A program made the position numbers and the translations under genes. Shown one piece after another: positions 1 to 8,875 of a DNA stretch of 64,000 nucleotides. Under the pieces are notes generated by a model that was given only the letters and a program-made list of their open reading frames with translations, was not told the DNA's origin and did no database searches. Source of the stretch: DATFTF01 sp963825175 (GTDB taxonomy: Bacteria > Acidobacteriota > Thermoanaerobaculia > UBA5066 > Gp7-AA6); assembly GCA_963825175.1 (NCBI GenBank), contig CAWGSA010000003.1, forward strand, positions 288,465 to 352,464, given 5' to 3'. Positions within the stretch are counted from its first letter, which is position 1; each line of letters opens with the position of its first letter.

Positions 1-1
1 C

Positions 2-277
2 GAGCGAGCGCGCGGCGAGGCCCTCCGTGCCGTTCGGCGCTCCTCCGCCTGCGTCGAAGGGCTGCGCGTGCTGGCGGCAGCGGCCGAAAGAAAAGGCCAG
101 GACATGGCCGCGGCGCTGGCCTTCGAGCAGGCCTACCGCGTCTCGAGGTCCCGTGAGGATCTCGCGGCCCTGATGCGCGCCGCGCAAGCGTGCCCGGCCT
201 ATGCGCCCCGCCTGGCCGCGCTGCGCCGCGCCGGAACGATCCGGGACGATCCGTCGGTCCCGCCGACGACCCGCTAG
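2..277 (+). CDS. C-terminal fragment of an unidentified protein (5' end outside window)
   Basis: The frame is open from the window edge to a TAG stop, giving 91 visible residues that are Ala/Arg-rich and probably helical (EQAYRVSRSREDLAALMRAAQ). The helical spacing would fit the last repeats of a TPR-like protein, but no family is recognised. Its stop codon lies in a CTAG shared with the stop of the convergent DUF2062 gene, so the two genes overlap by 4 bp tail to tail. The only usable start inside the window is an ATG/GTG well after the frame opens, so a truncated longer gene is the better reading. Confidence 0.45.
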   Translation, partial: ERARGEALRAVRRSSACVEGLRVLAAAAERKGQDMAAALAFEQAYRVSRSREDLAALMRAAQACPAYAPRLAALRRAGTIRDDPSVPPTTR

Positions 278-885
278 GCCCGGTCGGACCGGGACCGGAG
301 AGTGCGCGCCCGACGGCTGGCGGCGCGGATCGCGACGCGCGGATGGCGGCGATGGTACAGGCGCAGCAGGGCCAGCGTGAGCGCTCTCGCGATGAACCCG
401 ATCAGAATGGCCAGAGCCGTCGTTCCCACCAGGAAAGAGAGAAGCCGCGGGGCAAAGGCATGGTGTCCGAAGACCCGGTGTGCCGTCACGATGGGGTGGA
501 AGATCCACGTCGCGTCGCTGTGGAGCAACACTCCCCAGTTGAGCCGTGGAACGGTCCGGCTGTCGAAGCCGAGCAGAGCCCGGCCGAAGCGGTATCCGAT
601 CGGAAAGACCGGCGTCCACGTGGGCGCGTTGCCGCAAAACGTTCCCAGCACCGTGTCGATCTTGTTCAGGCGAAAGAGAAGTGCCAGCCCCAGCGCGAGG
701 AACAGGTGGAGGCCGATGAACGGAGAGAAGCCGATGCCGATTCCCAGGCCGATGGCCGTGGCGACGCGCTCTGGAGGCTCTTCGCGGCCCAGCAGGTCGA
801 GGAGCAGGATCTTCCATCGCCGCCGCCACTTCCAGCGATGATGCTTGCGGCGGCGAAACGCGCGCGACGGAATGAGGCTCTTCAT
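274..885 (-). CDS. DUF2062 domain membrane protein
   Basis: A 203-residue protein with a very basic N-terminus (MKSLIPSRAFRRRKHHRWKW), then the DUF2062 hallmark of a Gly-rich hydrophobic helix (ATAIGLGIGIGFSPFIGLHL), a short polar turn, and a C-terminal membrane helix (LSFLVGTTALAILIGFIARA). DUF2062 proteins are small inner-membrane proteins of unknown biochemical function, sometimes fused to glycosyltransferases. The start chosen is the ATG that overlaps the thiL stop as ATGA. The frame is open further upstream, but that part lies inside thiL. Translational coupling to thiL suggests co-expression only. Confidence 0.8.
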   Translation of the reverse strand: MKSLIPSRAFRRRKHHRWKWRRRWKILLLDLLGREEPPERVATAIGLGIGIGFSPFIGLHLFLALGLALLFRLNKIDTVLGTFCGNAPTWTPVFPIGYRFGRALLGFDSRTVPRLNWGVLLHSDATWIFHPIVTAHRVFGHHAFAPRLLSFLVGTTALAILIGFIARALTLALLRLYHRRHPRVAIRAASRRARTLRSRSDRA

Positions 886-1919
886 CGCGAGCCACCCGAG
901 GATCGAGGCTCGAGGTGGTCGTAGCCGCGGTCGGAGACGTCCTGATCGCCGTGGAGTCCGCGCAGCACGGCCCCCGATCCTTCCTCCACCCGGCCGATCC
1001 GCGTCACCGGCGCTCCCCATTCCGGATGCGGGCCTTCCAGAACGGCGGCCGCGGCGGCCGGCGCGGCGAAGAGCAGCTCGTAATCGTCACCGGCTCCCAG
1101 GATCCAGTCGATGGGTTCGACGGCTTCGAGGTCGGCGAAGGCAGCAAGGGATCGGGCGATCGGGATTCTCTCCCGCTCGAGAACCAGCCGCACGCCGGAC
1201 GCGCGGGCGATCCGGCCCGCGTCCACTCCCAGACCGTCGGAGACGTCGATCGCCGCATGGGCCGCCCGTTCCCGCGCCAGCCACAGCCCGAGCGCGACGC
1301 GGGGCTCCGGATCGCGATGGGCGGCGAGGAGGTCCTTCTCGTCGTGAGGTTCGAGGCCGACAAAGCGGGGTGTCGGCGCCGAGCCCCGGCTGGCGAAGGT
1401 CGCGAGTCGGCGGGCCAGACGCACGCCCGCAGCGGCGCGCCCGGGCCAGCCGGAGAGGAAGAGAAGATCTCCGGGCCTTGCTCCGGACCGTGTCAACAAC
1501 TCTCCCGGCGCGGATCCCCACAAGGCGATCGACACCAGGGTCACCGGAGCGTCGGAAAGATCTCCGCCGACCAGACGGACGTCCAGGGGCTGGGCCCGGC
1601 TGAGAGCTCCGCGGGCGACGGCCAGCGGAAACTCCTCACCGCGATCCCGCCGAAAGCCGATCGAGAGCAGAAAGAACTCGGGGCATGAACCCATCGCCGC
1701 CAGATCGGACAGGTTGACGGCAAGAGAGCGGCGTCCGATCGCTTCCGGTTCCTGTTCGGACAGGAAATCGATCCCCTCGATCTGCAGATCGGTCGTGGCC
1801 ACCAGCGGACCGGCCCACGATTCGACCACCGCCGCGTCGTCTCCCGGACCGATCCGCACTCCGCGAGCCGGAGGTAGCAGAGCCTGGATCTTTTCGACGA
1901 AGCGATCCTCCGCCTTCAC
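882..1919 (-). CDS. thiL: Thiamine-monophosphate kinase
   Basis: A 345-residue cytoplasmic enzyme phosphorylating thiamine monophosphate to thiamine diphosphate with ATP, the last step of cofactor synthesis. The N-terminal GPGDDAAVV and TTDLQIEGIDF motifs (Mg-ATP binding), VSDGLGVDAGRIA and the late GAGDDYELLF motif are all characteristic of ThiL in the PurM-like ATPase superfamily. Length is close to the family norm. The start is a GTG beginning KAEDRFVEKIQALLP; no convincing Shine-Dalgarno precedes it. The gene is first in a two-gene unit with the DUF2062 gene (ATGA overlap). No other thiamine gene is nearby. Confidence 0.92.
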   Translation of the reverse strand: MKAEDRFVEKIQALLPPARGVRIGPGDDAAVVESWAGPLVATTDLQIEGIDFLSEQEPEAIGRRSLAVNLSDLAAMGSCPEFFLLSIGFRRDRGEEFPLAVARGALSRAQPLDVRLVGGDLSDAPVTLVSIALWGSAPGELLTRSGARPGDLLFLSGWPGRAAAGVRLARRLATFASRGSAPTPRFVGLEPHDEKDLLAAHRDPEPRVALGLWLARERAAHAAIDVSDGLGVDAGRIARASGVRLVLERERIPIARSLAAFADLEAVEPIDWILGAGDDYELLFAAPAAAAAVLEGPHPEWGAPVTRIGRVEEGSGAVLRGLHGDQDVSDRGYDHLEPRSSGGSR

Positions 1920-1963
1920 GGGAGGGGATTATTCACGAACGGGCCCCCGACCGACAGGCAGGT

Positions 1964-1998
1964 CGCGTGAGGCGTGAGGCGGAAGGCGGAAGGCGTAA
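1964..1998. repeat. Intergenic heptamer repeat (GCGTGAG/GCGGAAG type)
   Basis: Two copies of a GCGTGAG unit run directly into GCGGAAG units in the 202-bp space between thiL and lon. Both genes are on the minus strand, so the repeat lies downstream of lon and upstream of thiL. Related arrays recur elsewhere in the window. Confidence 0.7.
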
Positions 1999-2121
1999 GC
2001 TGGTTCCTGGCCCCGGGAGCGAGAGCGAGGGAGGGATCAGGCGGCCCGTCGAGGCCGCATCCGGCCGAGCGGGCCGCCGGTGCGCCACAGGGCGCAGATC
2101 CCGATCGAGCGGAAGCGACGG

Positions 2122-4599
2122 CTACGCCCGCGGCGCCGGAGTGTGGCGTCCCCTCGGTGTCGCCGCGATCTCCCGCGAAGGCGGTACCGGGGGAGCGGCC
2201 GCCGGCTCCGGCGTTCGCTTGTCGGCGACCACCGCGGGCAGGAGCGCGATCTCCAGGACTTCTTCGACCGTGTCGACATAACGAAACGCCATTTCGTGCA
2301 CCAGGCGCGTCGAGATTTGCGTGATGTCCCGCCGGTTGAGCTTGGGGAGAATCACCATCTTGATCTTCGCCTGACGGGCGGCGAGCACCTTTTCCTTGAC
2401 ACCGCCGATCGGAAGAACCTCTCCGCGCAACGTGATCTCCCCGGTCATCGCGACGTCTCGCCGCACGGGGCGCTGGGTGAACGCCGAAATGATCGCGGTG
2501 GCCATGGTGATCCCGGCCGAGGGGCCATCCTTGGGAATCGACCCTTCCGGCACGTGAACGTGCACGTCGCGTGTCTCGAAGAAGTCGTCGGCGAGCCCGA
2601 GCTCCCGGGCGTGCGCGCGGGCATACGACATCGCCGCCTGCGCCGACTCCTTCATGACGTCGCCAAGCTGTCCGGTCAGGCGCAGGCTTCCCTTGCCGCG
2701 AACCGCCAGCGCCTCGACGAAGAGAAGGTCGCCTCCCGTGGAGGTCCACGCCAGCCCGGTGGCAACGCCGACCTGGTCCTTTTTCAGAAGCTCGTCGGCG
2801 AAGTGCTTCACCGGCCCGAGCATCTTCTCGACGGACGCGCTGGTGATCCGGTACCGGCGGGACTTCCCCTTGGCCACGGAGACGGCGACCTTGCGGCAGA
2901 TGGATCCGATCTCGCGCTCTAGATTGCGCAGACCCGCTTCCCGCGTGTAAGCCTCGATGATCTTGATCAGTCCGCCCTCGGTGAACTCGAGGTTCGCTTC
3001 GCTGACCCCGTTCTCGTCCATCTGCTTGGGGATGAGGTGGCGCCGCGCGATCGCCCTCTTTTCCTCCAGGGTGTAGCCGGAGAGACGGAGGACCTCCATA
3101 CGGTCGAGGAAGGCCGGCTGGATCGGATCGAGGATGTTCGCCGTGGCGATGAACAGAACCTTGGACAAATCGTAGGTGACGCCCAGGTAGTGGTCCCGGA
3201 AGGTGAAGTTCTGCTCGGGATCCAGGACCTCGAGCAACGCCGAGCTCGGATCTCCCCGATAGTCCGCTCCGATCTTGTCGATCTCGTCGAGCATGAAGAC
3301 GGGATTGGAGGTCCCGGCCTGGTGAATCCCCTGGATGATGCGTCCGGGCATCGCGCCGACGTAGGTCCGGCGGTGTCCGCGGATTTCCGCTTCGTCCCGC
3401 ACGCCGCCGAGCGAAAGACGGACGAACTTTCGGTCGAGAGCGCGCGCGATGGACCGGCCCAGCGATGTCTTTCCGACTCCGGGAGGGCCCACGAAGCAGA
3501 GGATCGGACCCTTCAGCGTTTTCTTGAGCGCGTGGACCGCCAGGTACTCGAGGATCCGTTCCTTGACCTTCTCGATGTCGTAGTGGTCTTCGTCCAGGAT
3601 CTGGCGAGACCGTTCGATGTCCTCGGCGTCCGCGGAGGCGACTCCCCACGGCAGACCGGTCATCCAGTCGAGGTACGTGCGGATGATGGCCGTCTCGGCC
3701 GAATCGGGGTGGCTGCGCTCCAGGCGCTTGATCTGTTTCTCGATCTCCGCCGCGGCCTCGGCGGGAATCTTCTTCTCGGCGATGAGCTCCTTGTAGTGGG
3801 AGAGCTCTTCGTTGATCTCCTCTCCTTCACCGAGCTCCTGCTGGATCGCGCGCAACTGCTGGCGCAAGTAGTACTCGCGCTGCGAGCGGTCCATCTCGCC
3901 GCGGGCCTGCGTGGAGATCTCCTGCTGCATGGTCAGGACCGTGATCTCCTTGGCCAGGCTGTCGTTGACCGCCCGCAGGCGATCGATCGGGTCGACCGAC
4001 TCGAGGATCTTCTGCGCTTCCTCCAGCTTCAGATCCAGGTTGGACGCCGCCAGATCGGCCAGCCGCGCCGGGTCGTCGAGGTTGGCGGCGATCACCATCA
4101 CTTCCGGGGAGATGTTCTTGCCAAGGGAGACCGACTTCTCCAGGTTCTGCTTCACGCTGCGAACGAGGGCTTCCTGCTCCGGAGGCAGCTCCTTGGGGCT
4201 GTCCTTCTCCTCCAGCCGGGTGATCTTGGCCTTGAGATAAGGCTCCTCGGCCAGGAACGAATCGACCCGGGCGCGGGTCAAGCCCTGGACCAGGAGCCGG
4301 ATGCGCCCATCGGGGAGCTTCAACATCCGCATGATCGCGACAACCGTGCCGACGGTGTAGAGGTCGTCGGGTCGGGGCGTTTCGTTGGCCGCGTCCTTCT
4401 GCGCCACGAGCATGATGATGCGCTGCTCGGCGAGGGCCGCATCGACCGCCTGAATCGACTTCTCTCGCGACACCGACAGGGGAAGGATGATGAACGGGAA
4501 GACCACGACGTCCTTCAGCGGAAGGACGGGCAGAATGTCGGGGATCGGGAGCTCCTGGTCCCGTTCGGCGACGATCTCTTTTTCTTCGATGTCGGCCAT
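2122..4599 (-). CDS. lon: ATP-dependent protease Lon
   Basis: An 825-residue cytosolic AAA+ serine protease degrading misfolded and regulatory proteins. In order: LON substrate-binding domain (residues about 20-220, opening LPVLPLKDVVVFPF), coiled-coil linker, AAA+ module with Walker A GPPGVGKTS near residue 370 and Walker B FMLDEIDKIG, and the protease domain with catalytic Ser in PKDGPSAGIT near 690 and Lys in GGVKEKVLAA near 734. The tail after about 785 is Pro/Ala-rich and species-specific. It ends shortly before a low-complexity intergenic repeat. The neighbouring small heat-shock gene on the same strand makes a plausible proteostasis pair, with a 102-bp gap between them. Confidence 0.97.
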   Translation of the reverse strand: MADIEEKEIVAERDQELPIPDILPVLPLKDVVVFPFIILPLSVSREKSIQAVDAALAEQRIIMLVAQKDAANETPRPDDLYTVGTVVAIMRMLKLPDGRIRLLVQGLTRARVDSFLAEEPYLKAKITRLEEKDSPKELPPEQEALVRSVKQNLEKSVSLGKNISPEVMVIAANLDDPARLADLAASNLDLKLEEAQKILESVDPIDRLRAVNDSLAKEITVLTMQQEISTQARGEMDRSQREYYLRQQLRAIQQELGEGEEINEELSHYKELIAEKKIPAEAAAEIEKQIKRLERSHPDSAETAIIRTYLDWMTGLPWGVASADAEDIERSRQILDEDHYDIEKVKERILEYLAVHALKKTLKGPILCFVGPPGVGKTSLGRSIARALDRKFVRLSLGGVRDEAEIRGHRRTYVGAMPGRIIQGIHQAGTSNPVFMLDEIDKIGADYRGDPSSALLEVLDPEQNFTFRDHYLGVTYDLSKVLFIATANILDPIQPAFLDRMEVLRLSGYTLEEKRAIARRHLIPKQMDENGVSEANLEFTEGGLIKIIEAYTREAGLRNLEREIGSICRKVAVSVAKGKSRRYRITSASVEKMLGPVKHFADELLKKDQVGVATGLAWTSTGGDLLFVEALAVRGKGSLRLTGQLGDVMKESAQAAMSYARAHARELGLADDFFETRDVHVHVPEGSIPKDGPSAGITMATAIISAFTQRPVRRDVAMTGEITLRGEVLPIGGVKEKVLAARQAKIKMVILPKLNRRDITQISTRLVHEMAFRYVDTVEEVLEIALLPAVVADKRTPEPAAAPPVPPSREIAATPRGRHTPAPRA

Positions 4600-4701
4600 G
4601 GCCCCAAGCTATCAGCTTTTTGCGCGCCGTCTCTCGGGTTTAAGATCCCGCTTCGGCCCGTGCCCGTCCCTCGGGCGGGAGAGCGCCGTCAGCAGGCTGG
4701 C

Positions 4702-5169
4702 TCAATCCTCTTCGCCCTTCACCACCAGCTCGTATTCTCTCTCCCGTTGATCCGGGACGCGGGGAAGGAGGACCTCCAGGAGCCCGTCCTTGAGTTGTGA
4801 ACGAGCGTGGTGCGTGTTGACGGGACGGGGAAGAGGGACGGACTTGATGAAGGTTCCGAAATACCGCTCCATGCAGAAGAAGCGCATCCCTTCGCGAGAG
4901 CGGATGCGGCCCTTCTTCTGACCCTTGACCATGAGCAGGCGTCCCCGAATGGTCACGCGCACGTCGGAAGCCTCGACGCCGGGCAGCTCGATCAGAATGC
5001 GGATCGTCTCGCCGTCATCCAGGACGTCGACGCTCGGGTCCCACGCCGAGGCGTTGGCTCCGACGCCCCGGTTGGCCTCGACGAAGGTGGCGAAGAGGCG
5101 ATTGAGCTCTCCCTGGAGCCGCGACAGCTCGACCATGGGGCCGTAGAGCTTGACCGCGCGCTTTACCAT
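4702..5169 (-). CDS. Small heat-shock protein, Hsp20/alpha-crystallin family
   Basis: A 155-residue holdase chaperone. The alpha-crystallin domain spans about residues 42-150: it opens with WDPSVDVLDDGETIRILIELPGV, continues through beta strands with VRVTIRGRLLMVKGQKK, and has the DGLLEVLLPR strand typical of Hsp20 near its end. The C-terminal I-x-I anchoring motif is not obvious. It lies just upstream of lon on the same strand, so the two could be co-transcribed. The region upstream is filled with GCGTGAG-type repeats. Confidence 0.9.
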   Translation of the reverse strand: MVKRAVKLYGPMVELSRLQGELNRLFATFVEANRGVGANASAWDPSVDVLDDGETIRILIELPGVEASDVRVTIRGRLLMVKGQKKGRIRSREGMRFFCMERYFGTFIKSVPLPRPVNTHHARSQLKDGLLEVLLPRVPDQREREYELVVKGEED

Positions 5170-5177
5170 GGCTTCGC

Positions 5178-5313
5178 CGTGAGGCGTGAGGCGTGAGGCG
5201 GGAGGCGAGGCTTGCTCCGCTGCGCCGTGAGGCGTGAGGCGTGAGGTGTAAGGCGCAGCTCAACGCTCCCGGCCCCCGTTCGCCTCACGCCTGACGCCTT
5301 GCGCCTAACGCCC
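5178..5313. repeat. GCGTGAG heptamer arrays in both orientations between nrdR and hsp20
   Basis: Two short runs of GCGTGAG-type units are followed, about 30 bp on, by their reverse complement (CGCCTCACGCC and degenerate copies). The opposing orientations could fold into a long hairpin between the nrdR stop and the hsp20 start. No open frame of interest crosses it. Confidence 0.65.
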
Positions 5314-5314
5314 G

Positions 5315-5782
5315 TCATACCTTCGTCTCGGCTCTTCCGATGAGCCCCTTGAGCTCGTTCAAGAACTCGTCCACGTCTTCGAACTTCCGGTACACCGACG
5401 CGAAACGGACGTACGCGACCTTGTCGAGCTCGCGAAGGCGCTCCATGACCAGCGCGCCGATCTCGCGCGTGGCCATCTCGCGCTCCTCCGTGTCGTGGAG
5501 ACGGGCCTCGATCTCGTCGACGATCGCGTCCAGACGCGCGGGAGGGACGGGCCGCTTTTCGCAAGCCTTGGCCAGCCCCGCGCGGAGCTTCTTGCGGTCG
5601 AACGTCTCCCTGCGGCCGTCGTTCTTGACGACCATGTACGGGATTTCCTCGATTGTCTCGTACGACGTGAACCGCCGCCCGCACGAGACGCACTCCCGGC
5701 GCCGACGGATGACCTCGCCCTCCCGGCTCTCTCGGGAGTCCACGACCTTGTCGTCGACGCCGCTGCAAAAGGGGCATTTCAT
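5315..5782 (-). CDS. nrdR: Transcriptional repressor NrdR
   Basis: A 155-residue repressor of ribonucleotide reductase operons. The N-terminal zinc ribbon is seen as MKCPFC plus CVSCGRRF (two CxxC pairs). It is followed by an ATP-cone domain (YMVVKNDGRRETFDRKKL) sensing ATP/dATP. Length matches the family. The start was set at the ATG giving the invariant MKCPFC; a frame extension of six codons upstream is not conserved. No nrd gene lies in the window, so its targets are elsewhere. Tandem heptamers flank it on both sides. Confidence 0.96.
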   Translation of the reverse strand: MKCPFCSGVDDKVVDSRESREGEVIRRRRECVSCGRRFTSYETIEEIPYMVVKNDGRRETFDRKKLRAGLAKACEKRPVPPARLDAIVDEIEARLHDTEEREMATREIGALVMERLRELDKVAYVRFASVYRKFEDVDEFLNELKGLIGRAETKV

Positions 5783-5798
5783 GCGGGGCGTCGAGCGC

Positions 5799-5818
5799 AA
5801 GGCGTGAGGCGTGAGGCG
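5799..5818. repeat. Short GCGTGAG heptamer run upstream of nrdR
   Basis: Two to three GCGTGAG units sit about 17 bp upstream of the nrdR start, where a promoter or ribosome-binding site would be expected. Confidence 0.6.
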
Positions 5819-5851
5819 GCAGACATGTCTCTATCTTCGCCTGTCTTCCGG

Positions 5852-6868
5852 CTACCGTCCACCATGGATCGCATCCCGGCGCTCGATCTCCTTCTCCGCG
5901 GCCCGGGCCAGCGCCCGCTCCCTGCCCGAGAGAGCCAGCAGCAGCAGACCGATCAAGGTAATCAGGATGAAGGAGGCGGCCCAGGCCACGATGGCCACGC
6001 CGGCGGCCGCTTCGCGGGAGACGCCGAAGACCTTCTTCAGGGTCTCGGCGACGGCGGTCTGATACGACCCCAGGCCGCCCGGGGTGGGAACGGCGAGGCC
6101 GAGCACCGCCGCCGCGGTGACGACGAACGAGGCCGTGAACGGAAGGTCCAGGCGGAAGGCGCGCAGGACGCTGTAGATCTGGAGATTGATGACCAGCCAC
6201 ATCCCCAGCGAGCCGGCGGTGATGGCCAAAAGGAGCGCCGGGCTCCTGAGCGAGGCGAACCCGTCGATGAAGGTCGTGGCGAAGGCTTCTATCCGGGGCT
6301 GGATCCTCACCGGCAGGCGGCGCCAGAAGACCTCGAGCACGCGCTCGGTCGCTCGACGCCGGAAGACCGCCAGGAGGGCCATCATCACCAGGGCCAGGAG
6401 CACGGCCGCCGGAAGGAGTCCGACCAGGCCGAGAGAGCCTTTCCGGTTCGGCTCGAACCAGATCGCCAGGAGCAGGTAGAACAGGACCGAGGCGCCGTCG
6501 AAGACCCGCTCGAGAGCGACCGAAGCGAGCAGGGGGGAGAAAGGGAGCTTCTCGGTCTTGGCCAGGAGCGCCGGACGCAGCACCTCGCCGACCTTGCCCG
6601 GGAGATTGTTTGCGGCGAATCCCACCGCGGTGGCCCGAAAGGCAGGGAAGATCCCTACCCGAGCCACCGGCCGGAGGATCCAGGTCCAGCGTACGGCCCG
6701 GAAAACAAACGTCCCGACCCCCAGAAGGAGGCTCGCGGCCAGCCAGCCCGGGGAGGCTGCCAGGACGGCGTCGCGGGTCCCGGCCAGGTTGATCCCCCGG
6801 ACGAAAAACGCCAGCAGGACTGCCGTCAGCGCCAGGGAGATGGCGATCTTGCCGGCGTGGGACTTCAT
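5852..6868 (-). CDS. Lysylphosphatidylglycerol synthase TM-region / UPF0104 family protein
   Basis: A 338-residue polytopic inner-membrane protein with about eight hydrophobic segments, starting with KIAISLALTAVLLAFFV. It has family features such as FRAVRWTWILRP, GFAANNLPGKVGEVLRP and VPTPGGLGSYQT. The family holds the flippase-like domain of MprF without its aminoacyl-transferase domain, and many members have unknown substrates. The start chosen is the ATG before KSHAGKIA; 42 further in-frame codons upstream are polar and overlap the promoter region of the divergent gene. It is transcribed away from the Ig-like secreted protein gene. Confidence 0.85.
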   Translation of the reverse strand: MKSHAGKIAISLALTAVLLAFFVRGINLAGTRDAVLAASPGWLAASLLLGVGTFVFRAVRWTWILRPVARVGIFPAFRATAVGFAANNLPGKVGEVLRPALLAKTEKLPFSPLLASVALERVFDGASVLFYLLLAIWFEPNRKGSLGLVGLLPAAVLLALVMMALLAVFRRRATERVLEVFWRRLPVRIQPRIEAFATTFIDGFASLRSPALLLAITAGSLGMWLVINLQIYSVLRAFRLDLPFTASFVVTAAAVLGLAVPTPGGLGSYQTAVAETLKKVFGVSREAAAGVAIVAWAASFILITLIGLLLLALSGRERALARAAEKEIERRDAIHGGR

Positions 6869-6970
6869 GTCGCGGTTCGCACTTTCGAGCTTTTGGGGGT
6901 TTTCAGCGTCCCTTTTTAGCACCTGCCGGTCGCTTTTGCCTAAAAAAATGAGGCTAAGGCGAGACGGAGC

Positions 6971-6999
6971 TTGACTTTCCATCGAGATTTTCACATTCT
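6971..6999 (+). promoter_or_regulatory. Candidate promoter for the secreted Ig-like protein
   Basis: The space between the divergent genes is much richer in A/T than its surroundings. TTGACT and CATTCT hexamers, 17 bp apart, precede a good ribosome-binding site (GGGGAGG) and the ATG. The -10 match is only fair. Confidence 0.35.
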
Positions 7000-7027
7000 T
7001 TTCTTAAATTTTCGGGGAGGATTGCGC

Positions 7028-8779
7028 ATGTCCAGGAAGGCGCCCTCGTCTCTGGCCCTTCTCATCGGCGTCGGGTTGCTTTTTGCTCAGGCGGCGAGCG
7101 CCGATGTGATCGGCGCCATCGACACACCCACGGAGAACCAGACGGTGTCCGGTGTCGTGCGTGTCTCGGGCTTCGCCCTCGACTTCAACCCGATCTCCAA
7201 GATCGAGATTCTGATCGACGGTGTCGTCGTGAACCAGGCGGATCTCGACATTCCCCGGGCCGACGTTCTCCAGGTCTTCCCCAACTACGTCGGCAGTCCG
7301 ACCGCCAATCCCGGCTTCCTCTCTTCTTTCCTGGCCCGCAACTACGGCAACGGGCTGCACTCCCTGACCGTGAAGGTGACCGAGTCGACCACCGCGGTGA
7401 CGGTGCTCGGCCCGGTTTCGGTCAACGTCGACAACAACATCAACCAGGCCCCCTTCGGGTACATCGACATTCCCGGGCCGAACGGGACCGAGGGCGCCAA
7501 CGGATCGTTTCCGGTGACCGGGTGGGCCGTGGACGACCAGGACATCGATCACATCGACTTTCTCGTCGACGCCGAGGTCGTGGCCGGCGCGGTCGGCCGG
7601 GGACAGCCGGGCAGCGCCGTCTTCGGCTCGCCCCGCCCCGACGTGTACGCCGCGTTTCCCGACTTCCCGGGTCCGGCCCCGAAGTCTCTCTACTCGGGCT
7701 TCATCGCGAACATCGACACGACCCGTTTCCTCGACGGGCTCCACGTCATTACCGTGCGCGCCACCGACAATCAGGGCCTCTCTCGCGTCATCGGAACGCG
7801 CACCGTCCAGGTGGAGAACAACGCCCTGAACCTGACGCCGTTTGGTCACATCGACTTTCCTTTGGACAAGGCGTCGCTCCTCTGCTCGGCCCCCGCTCCA
7901 CCTTCCTGCCCGTCCCCCTGCACCCAGCCTCAGACCTCGGACATTCCCAACCTGACCAAGGGATGGGCGCTGGACACCGGGGCGCGGCTGGACAAGGGAC
8001 AGGTGGCGTACGTCGAGCTTCTGATCGACGGCGTCATCATCGCCAACACGCGGAAGGATTGCGTCCTGTCGGGAGGAACTTTCTTCAACTGCTATGGCGT
8101 CAACCGGCCCGACGTGGCGGAGCTTTTCCCCGGTTACGTCAACGCGGACAACGCCGGGTTCACGTTCGTCTACTACTTCCGCCAGAATCCGGCCAGCGGC
8201 CAGTTCGACATCCTGATTCCCAACTCGACCCCTTCCATCTCGCTGACGCCGAGTCTGACCGCGGTCGGAATCCTGACCAGCGGCAAGCACACCATGTCCG
8301 TCCGGGTCGGTGACGATCACGACACCGTCATCGAGCTGGGAGCGATGTCCTTCGACGTTCTGTGCGATCTCACCAACGGAGACATTCCGGCCATCGGCTA
8401 TATCGACCTCCCGCAGGTGTATCAGTTCGTGCAGGGGATCACCCCCGTCTTTGGATGGGCCTTCGACTTCAACGGCATCCATACCAACTCGAGCGGAGTG
8501 GTCGACGGCGTCCTGGTCGATATCGACGGGCAGGTCGTGGCCTCGGCGACATACGGACTCCTGCGCAAGGACGTTCCGGCCAACGATCCGCGGGTCAGCA
8601 CGGATCGCACCGGGTTCCTGTACAACCTCGACACGACGAAACTCACAGACGGGGAACACGAGGTCGTGGTCTACGTGGTCGACTCTTCGGGTCAGGTCAA
8701 CCCGCCGTCCCTCTTCCGCCGGACCGAGATCGGACGCAAGAAGTTCGTGGTCCAGAACAACGTGAACATCAACCACTGA
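7028..8779 (+). CDS. Secreted protein with tandem Ig-like repeats
   Basis: A 583-residue protein with a signal peptide (MSRKAPSSLALLIGVGLLFAQ, cleavage after AASA). It is followed by four related Ig-like repeats of roughly 100-150 residues. Each repeat carries the pattern GxIDxP ... V.GWAxD ... IxxLIDG ... RPDV...FP.Y ... G.HxxxVRxxD, ending in strands such as VQVENN. One repeat has a Cys-rich insertion around residues 280-300. Such modules occur in exported surface or matrix proteins and probably mediate adhesion or act as structural spacers. No enzyme domain or anchor is visible. The ATG follows GGGGAGG at good spacing. Monocistronic: an A/T-rich upstream region and a strong terminator bracket it. 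Confidence 0.8.
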   Translation: MSRKAPSSLALLIGVGLLFAQAASADVIGAIDTPTENQTVSGVVRVSGFALDFNPISKIEILIDGVVVNQADLDIPRADVLQVFPNYVGSPTANPGFLSSFLARNYGNGLHSLTVKVTESTTAVTVLGPVSVNVDNNINQAPFGYIDIPGPNGTEGANGSFPVTGWAVDDQDIDHIDFLVDAEVVAGAVGRGQPGSAVFGSPRPDVYAAFPDFPGPAPKSLYSGFIANIDTTRFLDGLHVITVRATDNQGLSRVIGTRTVQVENNALNLTPFGHIDFPLDKASLLCSAPAPPSCPSPCTQPQTSDIPNLTKGWALDTGARLDKGQVAYVELLIDGVIIANTRKDCVLSGGTFFNCYGVNRPDVAELFPGYVNADNAGFTFVYYFRQNPASGQFDILIPNSTPSISLTPSLTAVGILTSGKHTMSVRVGDDHDTVIELGAMSFDVLCDLTNGDIPAIGYIDLPQVYQFVQGITPVFGWAFDFNGIHTNSSGVVDGVLVDIDGQVVASATYGLLRKDVPANDPRVSTDRTGFLYNLDTTKLTDGEHEVVVYVVDSSGQVNPPSLFRRTEIGRKKFVVQNNVNINH

Positions 8780-8804
8780 GGGTTTCGCAAAGAAGATCTC
8801 TTCA

Positions 8805-8837
8805 GGGCCCGCCACCAAGGCGGGCCCTTTCGTTTTT
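8805..8837 (+). terminator. Rho-independent terminator
   Basis: A nine-pair perfect stem (GGGCCCGCC / GGCGGGCCC) with a five-base loop ACCAA is followed by TTTCGTTTTT, 25 bp after the stop of the Ig-like gene. Confidence 0.85.
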
Positions 8838-8875
8838 GGCGTGAGCCTCTCGGGGCGGATCGCCGCGGCCGACTT

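Noticed and set aside
4450..4480. Another TCGCGACAC match to the shared block
   Set aside because: It lies inside the lon coding sequence, diverges after nine bases and has no promoter position; chance match.
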